DNA from: a bacterium HR41
GTDB taxonomy: Bacteria > Actinomycetota > Thermoleophilia > Solirubrobacterales > Thermoleophilaceae
Length of the DNA stretch: 7,099 nt
Assembly (NCBI GenBank): GCA_002898855.1
Contig: BEIR01000062.1
Span: forward strand, 1 to 7,099
Reading direction: 5' to 3'
A program made the position numbers and the translations under genes. A model generated the notes under the pieces. That model had not been told where the DNA came from. It saw nothing but the letters and a program-made list of their open reading frames with translations, and made no database searches. Within the stretch, counting starts at the first letter, position 1, and every line of letters begins with the position of its first letter. Of the stretch, positions 1-5,191 are shown one piece after another.

Positions 1-69
1 CAGGGGGGCGCTAAAGCGCTGCTGGCCGCAGAACGCAGACACGCGCCACTCGAGCGGCAGCGCCTCCGC

Positions 70-816
70 GTGGTCGCGAGCGAGGCGGTCGGACGCTACC
101 GGCTGCTCACGGTCGACGGTTTAGATCAGCCGCCAGCCCCCGGCCAGTTCTACATGCTCGCCACTGCCGAGCGCTGGGGCGGGGAGGAGGGTAGGCCGTG
201 GCTTGCCCGTCCCTTCTCGCACGCGACGGCCGACCCGCTCACCTTTCTAGTCGATCCGGTGGGACCGGGCTCGCGCCGTTTGGCGTCGGTGGCGGTAGGC
301 GAGGAGCTGTTGGCGCTCGGACCGCTCGGGCGCGGCTTCGCGCTTGTCGAAGGCAGGCGAGCGCTCTTGGTCGGTGGCGGTATCGGTGTGGCGCCGCTCG
401 CCGCGCTCGCCGAGGCGCTCGACGGCAGCTGCGAAGCGCTGCTCGGTTTCCGCGACGAGCCGTGCGCGCGGGCGGCGCGCCTGGTCGCCGCAACGGAGGT
501 GGCGTTGGCAAGCGACGACGGCAGCGTCGGGCGGCGCGGTGTCGTCACCGAGCTGCTCGCCGAGCGGCTCGCGCGGTCAGACCACGAGGACTGCGCGATT
601 TACGCCTGCGGTCCGGAGCCGATGCTCGCCGAGGTGGGCCGCATCGCGCGCGCGCGGGGCGTGCCCTGCCAGCTCGCTTACGAAGCGCCGATGGCGTGCG
701 GGTACGGCGCCTGTTTCGGTTGTGCCGTAGCGACGCGGGCGGGGTTCGTGCGCCTCTGTCTCGAGGGCCCGGTGCTCGACGCGCACGAGCTAGGGGACAC
801 CGGCGGCGATGGCTGA
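70..816 (+). CDS. pyrK: Dihydroorotate dehydrogenase (NAD+) electron-transfer subunit PyrK; true start probably upstream of base 70
   Basis: PyrK carries electrons from the PyrD FMN through a [2Fe-2S] cluster and FAD to NAD+ in class 1B dihydroorotate dehydrogenase, a cytosolic pyrimidine-synthesis enzyme. Numbering from the GTG at 70: RPFS at 47-50 is the FAD-binding R-x-F-S motif, VGGGIGVAPL (101-110) is the nucleotide-binding loop, and ACGPEPM (179-185) is the usual CGP motif. Cysteines 210, 215, 218 and 230 give the C-x4-C-x2-C-x11-C cluster pattern of the PyrK tail, so all key sites are present. GTG 70 is the first canonical start in frame, but the frame is open to base 1. The codons just before it (LRV) look like the start of the first beta strand of the family, and no good Shine-Dalgarno precedes GTG 70. 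The native start is therefore probably off-window, or a CTG at 19 or 22 behind a G-run at 3-8. The gene overlaps pyrD by 8 bases, implying coupled translation. Confidence 0.93.
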   Translation: MVASEAVGRYRLLTVDGLDQPPAPGQFYMLATAERWGGEEGRPWLARPFSHATADPLTFLVDPVGPGSRRLASVAVGEELLALGPLGRGFALVEGRRALLVGGGIGVAPLAALAEALDGSCEALLGFRDEPCARAARLVAATEVALASDDGSVGRRGVVTELLAERLARSDHEDCAIYACGPEPMLAEVGRIARARGVPCQLAYEAPMACGYGACFGCAVATRAGFVRLCLEGPVLDAHELGDTGGDG

Positions 817-1708
817 CGAGCACACCACAAGCGAGCGCGCGGCGGGCGGTCGCGACCAGCCGCCCGCGATCGGCGGCTGGCGCCCGCCTGGACGGGTTTT
901 CAACGGATCCGGCACGTTCGACGCGCTTGCGGCGCTCGCTGTGTTCGGCGACGCGCTGCTCGAGCGGTTTCCCTTCGACGTGTACGTCTCGAAGACGATC
1001 ACGCGCGAGCCGCGAGCGGGCAACCCGCCGCCGCGGATCGCCGAGACGGCGGCGGGGATGGTCAACTCGATCGGTCTGCCGAACAAAGGGCTCGCGCGTT
1101 TCCTGGCCGAGGACCTGCCGCGCCTGGGCGAGCTTCCCGTGCCTGTCTGCGTGTCGGTGATGGGGCACAGCGGCGACGAGCTCGCCGCGCTGGTCGCCGC
1201 TGTCGGCGAGCGCGAGGAGGTCGCTGCAATCGAACTGAACATCTCTTGTCCCAACGTCGAGAGCGGGCTGGTGATCGGCCAGGATCCCGGCGAGACCGCC
1301 CGCGCGGTAGCACGCGTGCGCGCTCTCACCACCAAGCCGCTCGTAGTGAAGCTGACACCCACCGCGAGCGATCAGGCGGCCGTAGCACGCGCCGCCGAAG
1401 ATGCTGGCGCCGACGCTCTGTCGCTCGTCAACACGTTTCCCGGAACGGTTTTCGCGCGCGGGCGGCCGCTGCTTGCGCGCGGCCACGGCGGGCTCTCCGG
1501 TCCCGCGATCAAGCCGCTCGCGCTCGCTCAGGTGCGCACGGTCGCGGCGGCTGTGCGCATACCGGTGATCGGCATGGGGGGTATCTCCGCGGTCGCCGAC
1601 GCCGAGGACTTTCTCGCCGCCGGCGCGAGCTACGTCGCGGTCGGAACGGCCAACTTCCGCGACCCGCTTGCGGCGCTGCCGATCCGCGAGGCGTTGCGAG
1701 CGATGTGA
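809..1708 (+). CDS. pyrD: Dihydroorotate dehydrogenase class 1B catalytic subunit PyrD
   Basis: This FMN enzyme oxidises dihydroorotate to orotate, the fourth step of UMP synthesis, and works with PyrK. The 299 residues fit the family length. Visible motifs: FNGSGTF (31-37), SKT with FMN-contacting Lys62, NSIGLPNKG (86-94), NISCPN (144-149) with Cys147 as the class 1 active-site base, Lys181 in VVKLTP, VNT (207-209), GGLSGPAIKP (227-236), and the phosphate-binding GMGGI (255-259) and VGT (278-280). A cysteine base plus an adjacent pyrK identifies class 1B; class 2 enzymes use serine. The ATG at 809 lies inside the last codons of pyrK, and an AGGGG at 792-796 sits about 12 bases upstream as ribosome binding site. 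The first 25 or so residues are polar and lack the usual L-x-NPV strand before the GSGTF motif, so the N-terminus is atypical. A hairpin follows the stop. Confidence 0.95.
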   Translation: MADEHTTSERAAGGRDQPPAIGGWRPPGRVFNGSGTFDALAALAVFGDALLERFPFDVYVSKTITREPRAGNPPPRIAETAAGMVNSIGLPNKGLARFLAEDLPRLGELPVPVCVSVMGHSGDELAALVAAVGEREEVAAIELNISCPNVESGLVIGQDPGETARAVARVRALTTKPLVVKLTPTASDQAAVARAAEDAGADALSLVNTFPGTVFARGRPLLARGHGGLSGPAIKPLALAQVRTVAAAVRIPVIGMGGISAVADAEDFLAAGASYVAVGTANFRDPLAALPIREALRAM

Positions 1709-1732
1709 CAGCCGCGCCGTTCGCAGGCTCGT

Positions 1733-1775
1733 GGCCGGCACACTGCTCCGAGCCCAAAGATTCGCCAGTGCCGGC
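1733..1775 (+). terminator. Hairpin after pyrD, probable end of the pyrimidine operon
   Basis: GCCGGCAC at 1734-1741 is perfectly complementary to GTGCCGGC at 1768-1775. The stem can continue with TG 1744-1745 against CA 1766-1767 after a two-base bulge, leaving a loop of about 20 nt. It lies 26 bases after the pyrD stop and before the AT-richer promoter-like stretch. There is no U-run, which is common for terminators in high-GC actinobacteria, so termination is inferred from position and stem strength only. Confidence 0.5.
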
Positions 1776-1813
1776 AGGGACCCGACCTCGACCAGCGCCA
1801 AGCACTCTAACCC

Positions 1814-1834
1814 TTGACTTCACCCTTATGTCAA
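1814..1834. promoter_or_regulatory. TTGAC-N11-GTCAA inverted repeat, possible operator upstream of mihF
   Basis: TTGAC (1814-1818) and its exact reverse complement GTCAA (1830-1834) are separated by 11 bases. The centre-to-centre distance of 16 bp is within the range of dimeric helix-turn-helix operators. The repeat lies in the most AT-rich stretch of the window (about 1808-1858), between the pyrD hairpin and the TAAGAT box. TTGACT also resembles a -35 hexamer, but I see no -10 at 16-19 bp from it. The arms are short, so chance occurrence is possible. Confidence 0.3.
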
Positions 1835-1883
1835 TTGCCCGCTATTTGCGCTTTTGCTCCTCTCCCGACCGGCGCAGCGCGTG

Positions 1884-1889
1884 TAAGAT
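1884..1889 (+). promoter_or_regulatory. Candidate -10 box (TAAGAT) for the mihF-gmk-rpoZ-coaBC cluster
   Basis: TAAGAT fits the actinobacterial TANNNT -10 consensus and lies at the downstream edge of the AT-richer stretch, preceded by GTG at 1881-1883. No convincing -35 stands 16-19 bp upstream; TTGCTC (1854-1859) is 24 bp away. Transcription would begin near 1896-1898. An ATG at 1898, in frame with mihF, follows by 8 bases, so a leaderless long-form start cannot be excluded. Base composition argues that this stretch is a leader instead. Confidence 0.4.
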
Positions 1890-2209
1890 CGCCGCCCATG
1901 CTCGTCCCCCCGAGAACCGCCGCGCACTCCAAAGCCAGCGCACATGCGCGCTTTTTCGAGAGCTCTGCGGAAGCTGCCAGCGGTGGTGTGCCTCACACCG
2001 ACGGGCAGCCGGCTAGCGCCGACGGGGACCTGCCACCGGCAGCTAGCGCTGCCCCTTGGGCAGTCGGCGAGGTACGCAGTGGGTCGCTCGCCGCGGCTGG
2101 CGACAGTTCCGGCAGCGAAAGCCGGACGCGTGCCGACGGCCGTGCCGGCGACGCGCAGTCGGAGGCGCTGGCGCTCGCCGTCTCGGGTAGCGAGCAGCGG
2201 CGAGGCGGG
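1890..2209 (+). other. Probable 5' leader of mihF, hairpin-rich; in-frame open reading but non-coding composition
   Basis: The mihF frame is open from 1811 through this region, so it could be called as a 104-residue N-terminal extension from ATG 1898. I counted G+C by codon position over the 104 codons 1898-2209: about 77, 69 and 74 percent for positions 1, 2 and 3. The MihF core (2210-2512) gives about 73, 45 and 84 percent, the normal coding pattern of high-GC bacteria. The flat profile and the Ala/Ser/Gly/Arg-rich translation with no domain indicate non-coding DNA. Hairpin potential is high: a 6-bp stem at 1985-1999 with a CCT loop; overlapping stems at 2030-2042, 2038-2053 and 2049-2063; and a 6-bp stem at 2108-2126 whose loop contains GCGAAA. 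The last element is a CGGG/CCCG stem (2206-2219) with the GTG start of mihF in its loop. Confidence 0.5.
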
Positions 2210-2515
2210 GTGACGCCCGAGCGCTCGCTCGCACAGCGGATGGAGGCGCTACGGCGGGCCAACGAGGTGCGCACGCGCCGTGCCCGCGTGAAACGCGACC
2301 TCAAGGCCGGGCGGGTACGGATCGACGAGCTGCTGCTCGATCCGCCCGACTACCTGCTGACAGCGAAAGTCTTCGACCTTCTGTTAGCGGTTCCGAAGTT
2401 CGGGCGCGTGAAGGTAAACCGTGCGCTCATGCACTGCCGCATCTCGCCCAGCAAGACCGTGGGCGGTCTTTCCGAGCGGCAGCGCAACGAGCTCGTCGCC
2501 TACCTGCGCCGATAG
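2210..2515 (+). CDS. mihF: Actinobacterial integration host factor MihF (nucleoid-associated DNA-binding protein)
   Basis: MihF (sIHF in Streptomyces) binds DNA non-specifically, affects supercoiling and assists phage integration; it is unrelated to the E. coli IHF/HU fold. From GTG 2210 the product has 101 residues, matching the usual size of about 100. An N-terminal basic helix (RSLAQRMEALRRANEVRTRR) is followed by VKRDLKAGRV, then the helical core around LLAVPKFGRVKVNRALMHCR with the helix-hairpin-helix-like PKFGRVK. The tail ISPSKTVGGLSERQRNEL matches the family's ISPS-(K/R)-x-(V/I)-x-GL-x-x-x-Q ending. GTG 2210 is chosen on length and codon-position composition. A GAGG at 2202-2205 is only 4 bases upstream, so the ribosome binding site is weak. 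ATG 1898 (205 residues) and ATG 2240 (91 residues) are alternatives. The stop TAG is shared with the ATA proposed as the gmk start. Position directly before gmk-rpoZ-coaBC is the standard actinobacterial arrangement. Confidence 0.85.
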   Translation: MTPERSLAQRMEALRRANEVRTRRARVKRDLKAGRVRIDELLLDPPDYLLTAKVFDLLLAVPKFGRVKVNRALMHCRISPSKTVGGLSERQRNELVAYLRR

Positions 2516-3063
2516 TCACGCCGCTCGTCGTCATCACCGGCCCTTCGGGGGTGGGAAAAGGAACCCTGATCAAGGGGCTCCTCGAGCGCGTGCCTGGCAT
2601 CCACGTGGCGGTGTCCGCCACCACGCGGCCGCCGCGCCCAGGCGAGGTCGACGGTCGCGACTACCACTTCCTCAGCCCCGAGGAGTTCGAGCGCCGCGTG
2701 CGCGCTGGCGAGTTCGCCGAGCACGCCGTGTATGCGGGCAACCGCTACGGCACGCTGCGCTCCGAACTCGATCGACCGGCGCGCGCGGTGCTTTTGGAGA
2801 TCGACGTCCAGGGCGCGCGCCAGATCCACGGGCAGCGGCCCGACGCGCTGTTGGTGTTCATCGCGCCGCCGTCCCTCGATGAGCTCGAGCGGCGCCTGCG
2901 GCGGCGTGGCGCCGACTCGGAGGAGCAGATCGCCAAGCGCTTGGCCGCCGCCCGCGAAGAGCTGGCAGCGCGCGACGAGTTCGCGCACGTCATCGTCAAC
3001 GACGACGCCGAGCGGGCGCTCGCCGAGCTCGAGCGGCTGGTCGGTAAGATCGTCGCCCGCTAG
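2512..3063 (+). CDS. gmk: Guanylate kinase; apparent non-canonical ATA start overlapping the mihF stop
   Basis: Gmk phosphorylates GMP to GDP with ATP. Numbering from the proposed ATA: beta-1 LVVIT (5-9), Walker A GPSGVGKGT (10-18), the GMP-binding S-A-T-T-R-P-P-R-P-G-E stretch starting at Ser35, D-Y-H-F, GNRYGT (76-81), EIDVQGA (96-102), and a basic lid around RRRGADSEEQIAKRL (130-144). Length 183 is normal. The start is the odd point. The first canonical in-frame codon, GTG 2551, falls inside the P-loop and would delete the first strand and GPSG. Upstream in this frame I find no ATG, GTG or TTG back through at least 2314. ATA 2512 gives a natural N-terminus with two or three residues before PLVV, and forms ATAG with the mihF stop, mimicking the common ATGA coupling overlap. 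No clear Shine-Dalgarno precedes it, so reinitiation by ribosomes ending mihF is likely. A sequencing error is the main alternative. Confidence 0.9.
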   Translation: MVTPLVVITGPSGVGKGTLIKGLLERVPGIHVAVSATTRPPRPGEVDGRDYHFLSPEEFERRVRAGEFAEHAVYAGNRYGTLRSELDRPARAVLLEIDVQGARQIHGQRPDALLVFIAPPSLDELERRLRRRGADSEEQIAKRLAAAREELAARDEFAHVIVNDDAERALAELERLVGKIVAR

Positions 3064-3117
3064 CGCGCCACAGCGCGCCCGCAGCGCCGAAGCGAGCAGG
3101 CAACAGCGACCCGAGAG

Positions 3118-3345
3118 ATGATCAAGCCGCGACTCGACAAGATCCTCGAGCACGCCGACTCCACGTATGCCGCGGTGATCGTCGCCGCGCGGCGGGCTCG
3201 CCAGATCAACAGCTACTACCACAGCCTCGGCGAGGGCACCTTCGAGGAGTATCCCCCGCCGATGGTGGACACCGACTCGTCCAACTACCTGCAGGTCGCG
3301 CTCGAGGAGCTCGCCGCCGGCAAGTTGCGCTACCGCTACCGGTAG
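3118..3345 (+). CDS. rpoZ: DNA-directed RNA polymerase omega subunit
   Basis: Omega assists folding and assembly of beta' and stabilises the polymerase. The 75-residue product begins MIKPRLDKILEHADS, matching the family N-terminus (R-P-x-x-D-x-L-L). It carries the diagnostic AARRARQINSYYHSLGEG (23-40, equivalent to the A-x-R-A-R-Q-I core) and ends with SNYLQVALEELAAGK (54-68), the conserved C-terminal helix. This is the short actinobacterial form. It starts 54 bases after gmk. The frame between the gmk stop and 3118 has no other start, so ATG 3118 is secure. Its ribosome binding site is poor: GAGAG touches the start codon. A GCGCGC/GCGCGC stem with a CACA loop spans 3063-3078 at the gmk stop, a possible intercistronic structure. 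coaBC follows 8 bases after the stop. Confidence 0.96.
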   Translation: MIKPRLDKILEHADSTYAAVIVAARRARQINSYYHSLGEGTFEEYPPPMVDTDSSNYLQVALEELAAGKLRYRYR

Positions 3346-3353
3346 CGGAAGCA

Positions 3354-4649
3354 ATGGCGCGCATCCTTCTCGGCGTCTGCGGCGGCATCGCCGCCTACAA
3401 GGCCGCCGAGCTCGTGCGCCTCGCAACCGAGCGCGGGCACGCAGTGCGCGTCGTCCAGACGCCCACCAGCCTGCGCTTCGTCGGGCGGGCGACGTTCGAG
3501 GCGATCACCGGCGCGCCGGTGCTCGTCGACGAGTTCGAGCCCGACCCACTCCGTGGCGCCTACCCGGGCGAGGAGATGCCGCGCCACCAGCCGATCTCGC
3601 ACCTCGCGCTCGTCGAACGCTGCGACGTCTACTGCATCGCGCCGGCGACCGCCAACACGATCGCGAAGCTCGTCGCCGGCCAGGCCGACAGCCTCGTGAC
3701 GACCGCCGCGCTCGCTTGCCGCGCCCCTGTCGTGGTCGCGCCAGCGATGAACGACGCGATGTGGCGCAACGTTTTTACGTCCGCCAACGTAGAGCGGTTG
3801 CGGGCGGCCGGAATCGTGATCGTCGAGCCCGAGACAGGACGTTTGGCCTCGCTCGGCGAGTGGGGGGCCGGGCGCCTCGCTGATCCCGAGCGCATCCTCG
3901 CCGTGCTCGAGAGCACGCTCGCCGGCGGGCGCGGGCGTTCCCCCGAGTCGGCGGCGCTACCCGCCCGCGGCGAGGCGCAACCGAGCGCTCTCGCCGGCAA
4001 GCGCGTGCTCGTGACGGCCGGCGGTACGCGCGAACCGCTAGACGCGGTGCGCTTCATCGGCAATCGCTCGTCGGGGCGGATGGGAGTGGCGCTCGCTGCC
4101 GCTGCGCACAAGCGCGGTGCGTGTGTCACTCTCGTCGGCGCCAACCTCGCCGTGCCGCCCCCAGTAGGTGTCGAGCACGTCGCTGTCGAAACCGTCGCCG
4201 AGCTGTCGGCCGCGCTCGACGAGCGGTTCCCGAGCTGCGACGTGCTGCTGATGGCGGCGGCGGTGTCCGACTTTCGTCCTGCCGATGCCGCTCGCGTCAA
4301 GCTCGAGCGCTGCGAGCGGCTGGCGATCGAACTCGAACCGACCGAAGACATCGTCGCCGGGCTCGCATCGCAGCGGCGGGCCGAGCAGCTTGTCGTCGGC
4401 TTCGCTGCCGAGCACGGCGGCGACTTCGTGGCTCGCGCCCGCACCAAACTCGCGCGCAAGGGGTTGGACGCGATCGTCGCCAACGACGTCTCCGTGTCGG
4501 GGATCGGCTTCGACAGCACGGAAAACGCTGTCGTGATCGTCACCGCCGACGGCGTCGAACGGCGGGTCGAGCGACAAGCCAAAAGCGCCGTCGCCGAGGC
4601 CATTCTCGACGAGGTCGAGCGGCTGCTCGCAACCCGAGCACCGCGCTAG
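3354..4649 (+). CDS. coaBC: Bifunctional phosphopantothenoylcysteine decarboxylase / phosphopantothenate-cysteine ligase
   Basis: CoaBC carries out two steps of coenzyme A synthesis: CTP-dependent ligation of cysteine to 4'-phosphopantothenate (CoaB half), then FMN-dependent decarboxylation (CoaC half). The N-terminal CoaC flavoprotein (about 1-187) shows GVCGGIAAYKAAEL (7-20), catalytic His83 in ISHLAL, PATANT (97-102) and APAMNDAMW (129-137). The position that is an active-site cysteine in E. coli Dfp reads ETGRLASLGEWGAGRL (160-175), with serine at 166. A low-complexity linker (188-212) leads to CoaB: TAGGTREPLDAVRFIGNRSS (221-240) for nucleotide binding, AAAVSDFRP (301-309), Lys316 matching the first lysine of the E. 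coli KIKK motif (here KLER), and RKGLDAIVANDVS (368-380). Length 431 is typical. ATG 3354 is the first start after rpoZ and lies only 8 bases beyond it, so co-transcription is expected. metK and priA, which follow coaBC in many actinobacteria, are absent here. Confidence 0.96.
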   Translation: MARILLGVCGGIAAYKAAELVRLATERGHAVRVVQTPTSLRFVGRATFEAITGAPVLVDEFEPDPLRGAYPGEEMPRHQPISHLALVERCDVYCIAPATANTIAKLVAGQADSLVTTAALACRAPVVVAPAMNDAMWRNVFTSANVERLRAAGIVIVEPETGRLASLGEWGAGRLADPERILAVLESTLAGGRGRSPESAALPARGEAQPSALAGKRVLVTAGGTREPLDAVRFIGNRSSGRMGVALAAAAHKRGACVTLVGANLAVPPPVGVEHVAVETVAELSAALDERFPSCDVLLMAAAVSDFRPADAARVKLERCERLAIELEPTEDIVAGLASQRRAEQLVVGFAAEHGGDFVARARTKLARKGLDAIVANDVSVSGIGFDSTENAVVIVTADGVERRVERQAKSAVAEAILDEVERLLATRAPR

Positions 4650-4704
4650 TCGCCCCGCGCGCGCGGAGAGGTCGCGAGTACGCAGGCGGAGCGAGGGCAG
4701 GGGC

Positions 4705-4731
4705 CGGACGGCCGCGATCGGCCGGCGTCCG
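4705..4731 (+). terminator. GC-rich hairpin after coaBC, possible terminator
   Basis: GGCCG (4710-4714) pairs with CGGCC (4719-4723) around a CGAT loop. The outer CGGAC (4705-4709) can pair with GTCCG (4727-4731) across a three-base bulge (GGC, 4724-4726). It lies 56 bases after the coaBC stop in the 132-base gap before the TPR gene, followed by a new -10-like box. It lacks a U-run, so termination is inferred from position and stem strength. Confidence 0.4.
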
Positions 4732-4766
4732 CGAACGGACAGCGTCGGCTTGATGCGGGAGCGCTC

Positions 4767-4772
4767 TAACCT
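4767..4772 (+). promoter_or_regulatory. Candidate -10 box (TAACCT) close to the TPR gene start
   Basis: TAACCT fits TANNNT and lies 9 bases before the GTG at 4782. No Shine-Dalgarno stands before that GTG. This spacing would place the transcript start at or within a few bases of the start codon, the arrangement of leaderless actinobacterial mRNAs. TTGATG (4750-4755) is only 11 bp upstream, too close for a normal -35, so the call rests on the -10 alone. Confidence 0.35.
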
Positions 4773-4781
4773 CGGGATCGC

Positions 4782-5174
4782 GTGAGCGGCGACGAGTTCC
4801 GCACACCCGAGGAGCGTGGCGAGCACGTCTACGAGCTGCTCGAGCGCGGGCGTGCGCTGCTGGCTGCCGGCGACTTCATGGCCGCCCAGGTACCGCTCGA
4901 GCGTGCACGGCGGCTAGAGCCTGACAAAAGCTCGATCCGGGAAGCTCTCGGGCGCGCTTACTTCCGCTCCGGCCGTTTCGAGGAGGCGCGCGAGGAGTTC
5001 GCCGCGGTGGTCGAGCGCTATCCCGTCGACGACTACGCTCACTACTGCCTCGGCCGGGCAGCCGAGAAGACCGGGCGTCACTTGGAAGCGCGCCGACACG
5101 CTGCGTTAGCCGCTTGCATGCGGCCCGACCGCGCCGACTACCGCGCTTTCCTCGAGCGTTTGCGCGCGAGCTAA
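4782..5174 (+). CDS. Small tetratricopeptide-repeat protein, function unknown
   Basis: The 130-residue product is almost entirely TPR helices, a fold that mediates protein-protein contacts. Three repeats are visible: about 17-49 (LLERGRALLAAGDFMAAQVP, ending RRLEPD), 50-83 (EALGRAYFRSGRFEEAREEF, ending ERYPVD) and 84-117 (YCLGRAAEKTGRHLEARRHA, ending ACMRPD), with a short capping helix at the C-terminus. Each has the G/A-x-A-x-x-x-x-G-R/D-F/H-x-x-A spacing and the closing proline. There is no signal peptide or membrane segment, so it should be cytosolic. The start is GTG 4782 behind a TAACCT box and no ribosome binding site. It is separated from coaBC by a hairpin and converges with the YbjN-like gene, leaving 17 bases between stops. 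The partner and role cannot be told from sequence; similar small TPR proteins are often annotated only by fold. Confidence 0.8.
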   Translation: MSGDEFRTPEERGEHVYELLERGRALLAAGDFMAAQVPLERARRLEPDKSSIREALGRAYFRSGRFEEAREEFAAVVERYPVDDYAHYCLGRAAEKTGRHLEARRHAALAACMRPDRADYRAFLERLRAS

Positions 5175-5191
5175 GGGCGCTGCTGGTCTCT

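Noticed and set aside
198..1160. Plus-strand 320-codon frame across the pyrK/pyrD junction
   Set aside because: Arg/Ala-rich frame-shifted translation of two confirmed genes.
545..1801. Minus-strand open frame of 418 codons opposite pyrK and pyrD
   Set aside because: It is antisense to two genes with complete family motifs and its translation is Arg/Ala-rich with no recognisable domain; long antisense frames are expected in high-GC DNA.
1801..1840. Possible CIRCE (HrcA) element, suggested by AGCACTC at 1801-1807
   Set aside because: The required GAGTGCT partner arm is absent downstream.
1814..1848. TTGACT (1814-1819) paired with TATTTG (1843-1848) as a promoter
   Set aside because: The spacer would be 23 bp, too long for a standard sigma-70-type promoter.
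2500..2520. Programmed frameshift producing a MihF-Gmk fusion
   Set aside because: gmk is in the -1 frame, but the codons before the mihF stop (CTG CGC CGA) form no slippery heptamer, and the ATAG overlap explains the junction more simply.
3629..4603. Minus-strand 324-codon frame opposite coaBC
   Set aside because: Antisense to a gene with all CoaB and CoaC motifs; Ser/Ala/Thr-rich translation with no domain pattern.
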